DNA of 64,000 nucleotides from Parasponia andersonii (Eukaryota; Streptophyta; Magnoliopsida; Rosales; Cannabaceae). The DNA is taken from assembly GCA_002914805.1 (NCBI GenBank), contig JXTB01000321.1:173999-237998 (forward strand), written 5' to 3'. This document shows positions 34,476-45,880 of this stretch, one piece after another (position 1 is the stretch's first letter; every line of letters starts with the position of its first letter). Below the pieces are notes generated by a model that ran no database searches, was not told the DNA's origin, and was given only the letters and a program-made list of their open reading frames with translations. The position numbers and the translations under genes were made by a program.

Positions 34476-36629
34476 ATGTCTAGTAGTGAGGAATTTAGGG
34501 AAGGAAATGCTTTTTCTGGAGAATCTAACTCAAGTGTTAGCTCCATTAACCTGGAGGATTATCTCGAACCAGAACCCGAGATAGAAATAATAGGGGCAAG
34601 ACAGAGTAGTCCTCGAATAGGTGATCTTCCCCAAGATCAGTGGCCCAGACACATAAGGGATGCCCCTACATTTTCATCTGGCTACCAGTATATAGAAGGA
34701 ACTGGTCATGTACCAACATTCGGATGAGCTGCACGCCGAACAAACTTAGAAAAATTGTGAGCAGCTACAAGATCGCCATCCCCCTTCGTCTACCGATGGA
34801 ATTTAACCGACCACACACTCCCCCACATGGACTCACTTCCTTTTCTAAGACAGTCCTCAAGTGTGGCGTGCATCTCCCACTCCATCCGTATAAAAAATCA
34901 ATCATCGATTACTATGGGGTCGTCCCTTTTCAATTGACCCCTAATACCTATAAATATATGGTAGGTTTGTATATATTATACCATAAACTAGGTTTAGAAA
35001 CCCCTTCACCTGAAGAATTTGCTTGGTTCTACCAAGTAAAGTCAAATCCGTCAGATCTCGGCTTCTTCTATGCAAGCAAGTGGTCGAATCAAGCAATAAA
35101 AATGATCTACGGGGTTCGCAACAACATGGGAAAATGGAAAAATCCATTTTTCCATTTTGACTATGCAGCTAACGGCTTCTTTCAAAATTCCGGTAGGTAG
35201 TCTTTCAATTTATTGCCTTGTTTATATATTTATTCTCATACTGATTGCATTCCAATGTTATCGCAGATAATAGGGATCGACCCGGACTCTCCAGGGATCA
35301 GCTTGCAAGAGTATATAAGATCAACGACCTTCCAGTTGAGGAATTTAACTGAAAGGTACTGGGCATAACGAAGAACCTGGTCGCTTGCGGTCTGATTCCG
35401 AAGGGTGTCGCGTTCCCAGACCCCCCGGTTCTCTCTTCCAAGCCATCGAGCTCGAAGAAGCCAAGAAAGAGGACGGACTTAGGTGCCTCGTCTTCCAGGA
35501 TCAGAAAAAGAAAGGCACCGGCCACACCACCTCGCTCAAAGCCTTCATCTCCAGAGACCGTGTCCCTACCAGCTCCTCAACCAGCTCCACAAGAAGAAGG
35601 TAATCACACGCTCATTCTAATTATCTTTCTATTATGTTTCCTCGCTCACTAACATATTCTGTACATAGATGGTCATTGGTAGCGGTCTGCGAGCACCTCC
35701 ATCAACTCTCGGGTCAATGGCAAAAACCAAAACACCCGAGAGTACTCCGCCATCGAAAAGGAAGGAGAAGGTCGACTGCTTGAAGAAGAGAAAAGTCACC
35801 TTCGAGGACATCCCAGCAAGCTCGCCCCCTCCACAATCATCTCAGCCAGCTAGCACTCCCGAACCTCCTACCGAGGATGCCACTTCTTCGGAACCGAACT
35901 TGGCAGATAAAGGCGACGAGCTCTTCGCACTCCTTAACCAACTACCAGAGAAGGCTGGTATGAGCGCAGCCTTTATTGACCGCTTTACATCTAAAGAAGG
36001 TTGGGAGCGAATGAAGCGACGTTCTGCCAAGGTTGCTTTCGGATCTACAATGAGGATGCTAGCCAATGTAAGTTTCTCAATCTTCTCTTCACGAACTCTT
36101 TTGATGTTAACTTGGAAATTTACATATTTATATATATTTTTTTTAGACTGCGGCTGCTGCTGTCCTGATGCATGATCCAGTTCTCGAATGCTTAGAGAAA
36201 GCTGAGAAAGTCGATGAAATAACTCAAGCATTCAAGAACTCGGAAAAGGCTTGGGAGGAGGAGAGAACGGCCTTCTGTTCAGAAAAGCAGCAGATGTTCG
36301 AGGACCTGGCCAAGGAAAGACTCGCCAAGGAAAATCTCGAGGAGAAAGTCAAAGAGCTCGAGAAGGTCATTTCTGAGTATCCGGACCGTATGAGAAAAGC
36401 GACCACCGAGGTGGTTCACAAAGCCATCGAGGAGTTCAAAGCGACAGAGGTCAAAGAACTCGAAGATAAGGCTAGCGATATCGCCTCGTTGACCATCATC
36501 TTCAACATATTTTGCGAGCATCTGGATTTTGACTTCTCCATCCTTGGCGAAGATGTGGTCGAACTTATGCAGAGCTGGAAAGAGGATACGTCTATGACTG
36601 GAGATGACGGTGCGAGCCCTTCCACATGA
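34476..36629 (+). pseudogene. antisense extra gene of the Tat element (gypsy-type putative transposase domain)
   Basis: Plus-strand coding blocks oppose gag-pol. After an acidic Ser-rich N-terminus (from 34476), a block at about 34780-35190 reads CGVHLPLHPYKKSIIDYYGV, QLTPNTYKYMVGLYILYHKL and FAWFYQVKSNPSDLGFF. This resembles the plant-specific putative gypsy-type transposase family (Transposase_28). Later blocks are Pro/Ser/Glu-rich (35669-36060), then strongly coiled-coil (36168-36480, heptad-like EKVKELEKV). Intron-like spacers with GT...AG ends lie near 35198-35266, 35602-35668 and 36069-36146. Extra antisense frames between pol and the 3' LTR are known in Tat elements; their role is not known. 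This copy does not look fully intact. Confidence 0.68.
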
Positions 36630-36697
36630 AGTGTTTTTTGTTTTTTTTTTTTAAACAATGCGGGCTTTGTCCCCTTTTTATATGGACGACTTTTTCT

Positions 36698-36703
36698 AAT
36701 AAA
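36698..36703 (+). terminator. poly(A) signal of the antisense gene
   Basis: AATAAA lies about 70 bases after the last antisense stop codon, following a T-rich stretch. Position and context fit a plant 3' end. Confidence 0.5.
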
Positions 36704-37154
36704 TATCATTTTTCCTTATATGCTCCTGCAAAATAATGAAAAGAAACAACAGTAATTTTAACTAAGTAGTCAATCACAAGTGATCGATCAGTACGCTTTT
36801 AGCGATTTAAATCCGACTAAATTAAAACGAGTTTTAAGTGTTAGGATAGGTTAGGTCACTTAAGAAAACAGTTAATACGAGTGATGCAAACTCTAACTGT
36901 ATTTCAAAAGTTCTATGTCAAAATAAAACATAGCAATATATCACTTCGAACAACGAATGTTTTGCTTAGTTACTTTTCTGTTCGAGGAGGGAAATTGCGT
37001 AATACGATATGCTGAGGCATGAAGCGAGGAGAAAATCCTAGGATTTTAAGGAGATTCAGACACATCGATGTAGTGAGATTTAGACACTTCGACGATCTAA
37101 AACCCTGTCTCCTCTAAATGGACGTTTGTATAGTCCCTTAGGAAACAAGTAGGA

Positions 37155-37185
37155 GATAACTCTGATCCCACTGCCCCCCGAGTTT
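37155..37185 (-). other. second, internal polypurine tract
   Basis: On the minus strand CTCGGGGGGCAGTGGG lies about 140 bp after the end of pol. It resembles the 3' tract at 33544-33556 (GGGGGGCA core). See the finding on the bracketed cassette. Confidence 0.55.
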
Positions 37186-37319
37186 TATGGTGTCCGAAAA
37201 CTGCCATAAAACTATAAATGAAGAATAGCCGAAGTAATAACCGAGTTGAAGTAATAGCCGAAGTATTATTGAATATTAATGAAGAAGATACAATAGGCTG
37301 TTGAAGACATCATGAAGAA

Positions 37320-39380
37320 TTATTGATAATAACGACGAAGCTGTTCAGCATTCCAGGCATGCTCGATCTTTTGTCCACCGATGCGAGCTAAATTATATGT
37401 TCCAGGTCGAACGACATTATCAATAATATAAGGTCCTTCCCAAGAAGGCCCAAATATACCAGCACCATGCTCTCTATTATTAGGTAGAACTCGTCGAAGG
37501 ACAAAATCTCCAACTTCAAAATATCTACCCTTAACTTTGGAATTATAATATCGAGCAGTGCGCCATTGGTATGATGCAATTCGGAGCTGAGATTGTTCAC
37601 GCCGCTCTTCTAAAAGATCGAGTTCAACTCTCAGCAATACATCATTCTGTTTTTGCTCATAAATAGATCGCCGCAAGGAGCCCGCACCAATTTCAACAGG
37701 AATCATCGCTTCATATCCATAGGCCAAGGAGAATGGACTCTCTCCTGTAGTAGTTCGTTGTGTGGTGTGATAAGCCCATAATACTTCTGGAAGTACTTCT
37801 GGCCAAGCTCCTTTATGCTCCTCCAACTTTGTCTTTATATTTTGCTTGAGTATTTTGTTTATCGCTTCGACCTGCCCATTGGCCTGTGGATGAACAACAA
37901 CGGAGAAGCTCTTTTTGATGCCCAAGTTATTGCAGAAGTCACGGAACTCGTCGCAATCGAACTGCTTTCCATTATCAAAAATTATGGTATGTGGTATACC
38001 ATAACGACAGATTATAGATTTATAAACGAAATCTATCATTTTCTTCGCGGAGATGGTGCTCAAGGCTTCGGCTTCTGTCCACTTTGTAAAGTAATCGACT
38101 GCGACCACCGCATACTTCAAACCACCTCGCGCTAATGGAAGTATCCCGATAATATTAATTCCCCACACAGCAAATGGCCATGGACTAGTCATCGCAGTTA
38201 AAGGAACATGTGGTTTTCTAGGAATGGTCGCAAATCGCTGACATTTATCGTATTTCCTAACAAATTCCAATGTATCCTTCTTCATAGTTGGCCAAAAGTA
38301 CCCTTGTCGAAGAATCTTATTCGCGAGCGCTTGCCCCTCAGAATGATTCCCACATATTCCTTCGTGGATTTCCCTCATAATATAACGTGCTTTTTTATCA
38401 TTGACGCACAATAATAATGGCGAGCTGAAACTCCTTCGATAAAGTTGTTCATCCTGAATGATATAGCGAGCCGCTTTCATGCGAAGCCACCTTGCATCAT
38501 CTTTATCTTCAGGGAGATCGTCGCTTTGTATATATCGGATTATAGGGTCCATCCATGACGGTTTCTCATCAACCGGCATAATTACTTGGGGTTCGACCTC
38601 GATGCTCGGTGAGATAAGAAATTCAACGGGAACTACTTTCAGTAATTCTGCATCCTTTGTCGAAGCGAGCTTAGTGAGTGCATCTGCCCGGGTATTTTTA
38701 ATATGAGGAAGAAGCTGTATGTCATAAATGTTGAACGTTAAGAACAACTGTTGCACCTTCTTCAAATAGGCCATCATTCTTTCTCCTCTCGCTTGATAAT
38801 CACCCTTAACTTGACAGACGACCAGCTGGGAGTCACTATACACCTCGATTGTTTCGACCCTCATTTCCTGTGCGAGCTTTAGCCCAGTTATCAGCGCTTC
38901 ATATTCGGCCTCATTATTTGACGCTGGGAATTTGAAACGAAGCACATAATGAATATTGTGCCCTTCAGGACTAATTAAAACTATGCATGCACCTGCTCCA
39001 TTCTCATTCGATGACCCGTCAATATAAAGCTTCCACAACTTTGATGTATTTGAGACAGGTTTCTCGAATACTCCCGTGGGAAGATCGACGTCGTATGTAA
39101 ATTCTGCGATAAAATCTGCGAGGGCTTGACCCTTTATAGCAGTGCGAGGTTGAAAATTGATGTCAGATTGACTCAATTCAACAGCCCACTTAAGCAGCCA
39201 CCCTGACGTCTCAGGTTTCTGTAAGACCTGTTTCAGCGAGAAATTCGTGAAAACCCAGATGGAGTGAGTATGGAAGTAAGGTCGAAGCTTTCTTGATGCA
39301 ATGACGAGTGCCAGCGCCAATTTTTCCATCTCTGGATACCTGGTTTCAGTGTCAAGTAATCTCTTACTCATATAATACAC
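37320..39380 (-). pseudogene. Tat RNase H, second RNase H and integrase block
   Basis: In order: the end of the classical RNase H (YYMSKRLLDTETRYPEMEKL), a second RNase H of archaeal type (LYIDGSSNENGAGACIVL, then SNNEAEYEALITGLKLA and YSDSQLVVCQVKGDY), then integrase with HEGICGNHSEG...KYDKCQRF zinc-finger residues and a DDE core (VDYFTKWTEAEAL, IFDNGKQFD). The tandem RNase H pair defines the Tat group. It is open for 686 residues and is the best-preserved part of this element. Confidence 0.93.
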
Positions 39381-39432
39381 AGGTCGCTGAATATTTGCCT
39401 ACTCGCGAATTAATGCGGCACTCATCGTATAC

Positions 39433-41766
39433 TTAGAAATAGCGAGATATAAGCATAATTCTTCTCCCGGATTTGGCTTTGACAAGAGTGGAGGGGAACC
39501 CAAGTGTTTTTTTCAATTCTTGGAACGCCTGCTCGCATTTCTCCATCCACTCGAACCTTTTTGATCCCTTCAACACCTCAAAGAAAGGTTGGCATTTATC
39601 AGTTGATCTGGATACAAACCGACTGAGAGCAACTACTCTTCCTGCCAGGCTTTGCACGTCTTTGGGTTTACGAGGAGATTGCATATCAATCAACGCTTGT
39701 ATTTTCTGAGGATTTGCTTCGATCCCCCGCTGGTTGACCATAAAACCCAGAAATTTTCCAGATCCCACTCCAAATGCACACTTCTGGGGATTTAGCTTCA
39801 TCTGGTATCTCCGGAGGATTTTGAACATCTCATCAAGGTGCTTGATGTGATCTTCAGCTTTCTCTGACTTGACTAGCATATCATCGACGTATACCTCCAT
39901 TGTCTTGCTAATTTGTTTTGCAAACATCATATTGACAAGACGTTAGTAGGTCGCTCCCGCATTGATAAGTCCGAAGGACATCTTTTTATAGCAGTATAAC
40001 CCTCGATCAGTGATGAACGAGGTATGTTCTTCATCCAGCTCATACATGGGGATTTGGTTGTATCCTGAATACGCATCCATGAAGCTTAAAAGTTCATGCC
40101 CCGACGTCGCATCTACAAGCTGATCAATTCTCAGAAGAGGGAAGCTATCTTTAGGACACGCCTTGTTGAGATCGGTGAAGTCAATACAGGTCCTCCACTT
40201 TCCATTAGGTTTTTTCACCAAGACTGGATTTGCAAGCCAGCCAGGGTAAAAAGATTCTCTTATGAACCCAATTTCGAGCAATTTCTCCACCTCTTCCTTT
40301 AATGCGACGTAACGTTCTAGATTCATGGCCCTTCTCTTTTGTCGCACAGGCTTTTTTGACGGATCTATATTAAGACGGTGGGATATGATCCTTGAATCAA
40401 TCCCTATCATATCCGAATGCTGCCATGCAAAGACATCCAAATTAGACCTCAGAAAAGTGATCAATGAAGCTCGCACAGATCCTTGAACCTCCGTTCCAAT
40501 CTTCAAAGTCCTGGAAGACAGATCGAATGATATATTTTCCAGGTCTTCAACGGGTCCAGTTTTGACTGTGTCAATTTCTCGAGGATCGAAGTCTTCATTG
40601 GTTGTTTCGATTGACGCTTTCACTGATGATTCGACTGACGCTTTATCTGACGATCCGACTGGAGCTTTGCTCGCTGCCTCGGCCGAAGTTTTGTCTGCTA
40701 CCACGACTGATGCTTTGTCTACTGCCACGACTGATGCTTCATCCGCTGCCACGACTGACGCTTCATCCGCTGCCATGACTGACGCTTCGATCGCTTCTTC
40801 TGGTAAGTGGACCATCATTGTGCGGGATGTCGCATCCTTTGCTGCGAGTTTCAGCGAGTTGTTATAGCAAGTCCTCGCATCATACTGATTTCCTTGCACC
40901 TCGCCTACCCCATGTTGGGTCGGGAACTTCATTGTTAGATGATAGATCGAGGTGACAGCTCGAAGTTCCCTTAATGTTGGTCTTCCTAGCATAGCATTGA
41001 AAGCAGATGGGCAATCTACCACTAAAAACTGGGTCATTATTGATGAAACCCTTGGAAAGGTCCCAACGCTGACCATCAGTCCAATCATGCCCATAGGCAT
41101 CAGGCTGTCACCAGTAAAACTATAGAGGGGAGTAGCAGCAGGCTTCAGGTCGCTCTCATTCAACCCCATCTTTTTGAAGGCATCGAAATATAAGATGTCC
41201 ACAGCACTTCCGTTGTCGACCAATACTCGCCACAACTGTGTGCTTCCACAGTTAATTTTTACGACCAGCGCGTCATTATGCGGATAATGGACTTCCCTTG
41301 CATCTTGCTCTGTGAAGGTAATATCCATTTCCGGTACTCGTTGAAGCTTGCGTGGTCGCTGATCAAGGTGCATGACTTTGGTTAACGGCTGCTGTCGAGC
41401 TTCTCGTGCGTATCTATCCTGTGCTCGCTTGGAATCTCCTCCAACATGCAGTCCTCCAAAAATAGTTCGCACCTCATGCTGAATTTCTGGAGGTCGCTGT
41501 TAGTCTTCTTCTCGCCTGTCATCACTCTGCCTGGTATACTGCCGCAATCGTCCCTCTCTAATCAGCCTTTCGGTTTCATCTTTCAAGGCAAAGCAACTAT
41601 TAGTGTCATGCCCAATATCATTGTGATATCGACAAAATTTGTTGGGGTCGCACTTTGCCCTGTCCCGCTTCATTGGTTCTGGTTGTCGGAATCGCTCTTT
41701 CTGATTTGTGACTGCATAGATATGATCTATGGGCGCGTTTAATTCAGTGTGGTTATTAAACCTCAT
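39433..41766 (-). pseudogene. Tat protease and reverse transcriptase block
   Basis: Block 39943-41472 holds a protease-like segment (WRVLVDNGSAVDILYFDAF), a linker of short repeats, and the first part of RT (KPNGKWRTCIDFTDLNKACP, LLSFMDAYSGYNQIPM). Block 39433-39930 holds the rest (VYVDDMLVKS with the catalytic YVDD, KFLGFMV). Block 41500-41766 holds the gag zinc knuckle region (RYHNDIGHDTNSCFALK). These pieces are broken relative to one another. Confidence 0.88.
40600..40800 (-). repeat. short repeats in the Tat protease-RT linker
   Basis: Around eight copies of a 24- to 30-bp unit encode variants of ASVVAADE (for example EASVVAADEASVVAVDKASV). They lie between protease and RT, a region expected to tolerate length change. 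Confidence 0.82.
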
Positions 41767-41922
41767 GGGAGCTTTTGAAATCTCCTGCCTTTTAGGTCTA
41801 GGCTGATTCTCATTTGTCTGTTCATTATTCCTCTTGTTTTTCTTATTACCGCTATTGTTGGTGATGACCGCAACCTTTGTCGTATCTGTCTTTCCTCCTT
41901 TTTTAGTCTTTTGAAGATTCTC

Positions 41923-43280
41923 TCATGAAGATTCTAACCTTAGATGTCGACCGACTCTTCGGTAGAAGTCTTCGAGAGTTCTACACTCTCGTTCAAGCAA
42001 TTCCTCCCAGAGTTTTGTTTCTGGTCGCACCCCAGCCATCATAAGAGTAAGAACTCCTCCTTCAGGTGGGTTGTTGACCTTCGCTAGCTCTGAAGTGAAC
42101 CGATTAAGATAAGACCGTAGAGTCTCCTCTGGACCTTGGTGGATTGCGGCCAAACTGACAAGCGGAACAATAAAATTCTTTGCGGCCTGAAACTGTCTCA
42201 AGAACGCCATTTGTAATTGTTGCCAGGACAAAATTGAATTGGATTTAAGTCCTCGAAACCACTTCTTCGCTGCTCCTGAGAGTGTTACAGCGAAACATCT
42301 GCAGCATGCATGATCACTAACCCGATGAAGTTCCATCAAGTCACTGAAGTGATCCATATGGTCATGTGGATCAGTCTTCCCATCAAAAGTATTGATGGTG
42401 GGAAGTCTGAATCCGGTGGGAAGGGCTGCAGCTCGAACCTCCTCGCTGAATGGCGACTGTCGATACCCATCAGCGAGCTCATCATTCCAGCCAGCAAGTG
42501 CATCTAATGCGATCCTTAAACTGTGAACATCGACGTTCAGAGGGAAAGCATCATTCCTTGTTGGTGGTAAAAGCGACCTTTGTTCATTATCCTGTTTTAC
42601 GGTGGGTTGGTCAGGTAGAGTCTTCTGCGATCTATGAGAGGAATCCAGTGACATAGTGCGACGAGACCAGCTTTGGTCGTTGTTATGCGATACAGATCGA
42701 TCATGACCACGTCGTCGCTCTAAATACTGTCTTAAGTCTGCAGGATCTTGTCTTGACTTCCTGCTAATTCTTTCGAAGACGCTTCTCGATGGTCGTCCTT
42801 GTTCGCCGCTCAAGCGATCCTGGCTATAAGTGGATTTATGAGAAGGTTGTATATGATCACGGTTCGTACTTGAACTCTCCGTACCAGATTCTGGTGGCAA
42901 GTTGGCGACCTTTCCTTTCCCTTTGGAAATGCGATCTTCATGACGCTCCTGCTGAGTTCTTGGCTGGCCGCGTCTTCTCGTTTCGAGGATATGTATTCCC
43001 TTCTCAGGTAATTGAGCAGGACGTTCTTTGGGATGTTCATGTTGTGGTGGGGTCACCATCTGCCCTTCAGCAAGTCGTTGCAGGGTGTCGTTGATCTGGT
43101 TAGTGACTTGCTGAAGGTTCACGAGCGTTTCCTCCATACGATCCTGTCTCTGGGAAAGGTTCTCTGTTACCGTCATAGTAAGCTGATCCAGAGCAGGGGC
43201 TGCTTATGTAGCAGCAGTACTTTGAGGTTGGTTTTGGCTAGTTCCGATGACTCTGGTAGTATTTCTAGTGTTTGCCATTA
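41923..43280 (-). pseudogene. Tat gag block
   Basis: The main open stretch is 41923-43176. A coiled-coil-like start (RMEETLVNLQQVTNQINDTL) is followed by a long Arg/Ser/Glu-rich linker, then the capsid-type gag domain: PTINTFDGKTDPHDHMDHF, FAVTLSGAAKKWFRGL and SWQQLQMAFLRQF. The same gag start recurs at 63784-64000 in the second element. The first part, to about 43280, is separated from the main block. Confidence 0.9.
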
Positions 43281-43319
43281 TTGAAAAGGTGGAATTTTAC
43301 AAATTTTTCTGCCGGAATA

Positions 43320-43339
43320 GCCCTCCTTCTAGCGCCAAT
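43320..43339 (-). other. primer-binding site of the Tat element
   Basis: On the minus strand ATTGGCGCTAGAAGGAGGG follows the LTR end directly. The same site, with one base changed, follows the LTR of the second element at 63723. This TGGCGC-type site is not the initiator-Met type; the tRNA was not identified. Confidence 0.7.
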
Positions 43340-44028
43340 TGTTGATGGAGGTTTTATCAACAATAAATTTAGAAAAAATCAAGAGATGTGACTTGTGTGA
43401 ATTGAATTAATAATCAAAGTAAATAAGGAGAGAGGATTTTATAGTGGTTCAGCCCCAAAAAAGATGAGCCTACGTCCACTGTTTTTTCACTATTTTTATG
43501 AAGAATTATGAACACTCAAGATTACAATATCTCGTCTGGATATTGGAAAAAACTGAAGAGCAATTGGAATACTCAAAACTTGCTCCTCCTTCGGAACGTA
43601 GAGTCCCCTTTATATAGGTAAAGGTAACCCTATGTCCCTAGGACCCTAATCGTATAAACGGGTAACTATACAATTGGGTAACGTAAATTAAGTAACAACA
43701 TAATTGGATAACCCTTCAAAAACGGATAACTAGTTGATCATAAATAGGAGACTTCTGTTTCCCTTTCCTTGTAGGTTTCCTATTTGACATAGCATATACT
43801 TCTATTTCTCTTTCCTTGTAGGTTTCATGTTACCTGTACAGAAAGAGACGCACATACTTATGCAAAAAGAGACTTCACGAAGAAGGTCGCAGATAACCTA
43901 TGGAAGAGATCGCACATAATCATCACGGAGGAGGTCGCATATAACCTGAGGAAGAGGTCGCATATAATCATCACGGAGGAGGTCGAACTTAACCCTTATG
44001 CGACCTTAGGATTTTAGACCGCACAACA
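43340..44028 (-). repeat. 5' LTR of the Tat element (689 bp)
   Basis: Its ends are TGTTG...CAACA. On the minus strand a TATA box (acctatataaagggg) lies at about 43610-43625. U3 contains repeats of the type gaggaggtcgcatataa. The outer flank is gttgc; the other flank is lost in the gap. Confidence 0.93.
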
Positions 44029-44536
44029 GTTGCATAGGCTAAAGGAATATTTGAAAGAAAAATCTAAAATCAAGATTTGAATCGCAATTTTTTAGAAGAC
44101 AACGTTTATTCGTGTAAAAAAGTGAAATATGGAATCGATTATGTAATTTTTATTTTCTTTAATTATTTTAATATTAATACAACAGCAATGCAACAACTCA
44201 ATAACATAGCAAAAAATATTGCACGTTAGTTTAAAGTATGAATTTAACAAATTGAGAAAAATATATATGGTGGCCCCCTTTCTTGTAAATGATCGGGCAT
44301 ATATCAATTCTTGGCTTAGAATTTTATCTTTAACCCTTCCAGACTCAAAGTCTTCTAGTCTGACATAATTGAAATGTTTAGGAGTGTGGTATCTTTTTTC
44401 TTGCACACGCCTATGAACATCAAGGGATATAAACTTTTCTTTCCTCCTCCATGGATCTCTCAGATCCTAATATCTAATTATTCTCACAATTTTATCTCTA
44501 GAGTTTTCTGAAACATCAACCAACTACTGAATTTGT
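44029..44536. other. intergenic DNA right of the Tat element
   Basis: AT-rich with no recognised gene. A minus-strand open stretch of about 104 codons (44092-44406) has no known similarity. Confidence 0.3.
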
Positions 44537-44931
44537 TATGTTTACTATATTTGGTAGAGAGGAAAAAAAATAAAAATGAAGGAAAATGCGGAGAAAAGAA
44601 AGTTTTTTTCTTTATTTGGTACGTAGGAGGAAAAAAATTAATTTAATTTAAAACGATTATTTTAATCCTTTATTATTATTATTTAAAGATAAGTATTCAA
44701 AGGTATTTTAGTAATTAGACTTACTCATATATCATATAATTTTTTTCTTTCTATTTTCTTTCTATTATTTAAGGAAAAAAAATTATGTAAGCTTTATCAC
44801 TTTTTCTCCTCCTCTTTTCTCTTCTATCCCCCCTTTTTTCTCCTACTAAATAGCCCAATTTTTCAATTTTCCTCCGCTCTTCCTTCAAACATTTTCTTTT
44901 CTCTTCGTTTTCGTTCCTACTAAACATAGTC
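44537..44931. mobile_element. MITE-like element (about 395 bp)
   Basis: The left end tatgtttactatatttggta is matched by the reversed right end actatgtttagtaggaacga. Both are followed by GA-rich, gaaaa-type sequence. There is no coding capacity, and no clear target duplication was seen. Confidence 0.42.
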
Positions 44932-45344
44932 TTGAGCGTTTATTTATAATAGAGCTAAAGAGAAAACTTACACTTACTAAAATCATTAAAGGTGGAAGAC
45001 TACCAATCACACTAGCACCCACTGTGGCAAAAGCCCCCATGTGTGGTGTGTTTAGTCCTTGGCCGAATTACAAGCACTCCCAATGGGCTGCTTACCTATG
45101 TTTGGTATATAGGCCCATTAATTGGGCTCCTAATATCTTATTTTAGTGTTTCTAACACTTTTAGGTAAAAAAGAATAGATTTTGGACACTTATACTTATT
45201 TTTTTAAAAATATTACCGAATTTAAGACCTTTAAAAATAATAAAAATTTTGTATGACCTTTCAGGATATTTTTTAAATACTTTGGGAGCTAGAACATGTG
45301 GTGGCATTTTAGTAAATAAGCCATCTTTTTTTTTTTTTTAAATA
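44932..45344. other. intergenic DNA
   Basis: Nothing recognised apart from T-rich stretches leading into the minisatellite. Confidence 0.3.
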
Positions 45345-45880
45345 CAGAAAACCGTAAAAATTTTCTGGAAACTAATTTAGTTTCCTATTAGCAGAATGTC
45401 CTATAAATAAGTAAATCATAAGAAACTACAAAAATTTCTTAGAAACTAGTTTGGTTTCTTTTAGCAGAATATCATGTATGTAAGAAAATTACAGGAAACC
45501 ACAAATATTTCCAGGAAACCATTGTAGTTTTTTTTTTTTTTTTGCAGAATGCTCTCTAACTAAATAAATCACAAGAAACCATGAAGATTTTTTGGAAACT
45601 ACAAAACTTCCTAGAAATTATCATAGTTTCTTTTTTACATAATGCTATGTAGTTAAGTAAATCACAAAAAATCACGAAAGTTTCCTAAAAATCATTGTGG
45701 TTTCTTTTAGCAAAATGTTTTGTAGCTAAGTAAATCATACGAAACTAAGAAGGTTTCATGGAAACCATTGTAGTTTCCATTTTACAAAATGTCCTGTAGC
45801 TAAGTAAATTACAAGAAACTACGAAAGTTTCTTAAAAGCTATTGTGGTTTCTTTTTCAAATCACAAGAAATAACGAAAGC
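45345..45880. repeat. 74-bp minisatellite with internal palindromes
   Basis: About six and a half diverged units, marked by gcagaatgtcctgtagctaa or variants at 45391, 45465, 45544, 45637, 45711 and 45784, with spacings of 73 to 93 bp. Each unit holds gaaact(n)5agtttc-like and ggaaaccattgtggtttc inverted pairs. It has no coding potential. Confidence 0.85.

Larger units (their letters stand above)
33202..44028 (-). mobile_element. Tat-lineage Ty3/gypsy element with antisense gene
   Basis: Minus strand. From right to left: 5' LTR (43340-44028), primer site, gag, protease, RT/RNase H, a second archaeal-type RNase H, integrase, a purine tract, a spacer holding an antisense gene, a second purine tract, and the 3' LTR (33202-33543, outer part lost in the gap). 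The second RNase H and the extra antisense frame are marks of the Tat/Ogre group. About eight differences in the 342 comparable LTR bases suggest an age near one million years at usual plant rates. The gag-pol frame is split into about five pieces, so this copy is broken. Confidence 0.9.

Noticed and set aside
40562-40867. Plus-strand frame of about 101 codons rich in Ala, Thr and Asp
   Set aside because: Shadow of the repetitive protease-RT linker coded on the minus strand.
44092-44406. Minus-strand frame of 104 codons beside the Tat element
   Set aside because: AT-rich, with no recognised motif and no splice or promoter context.
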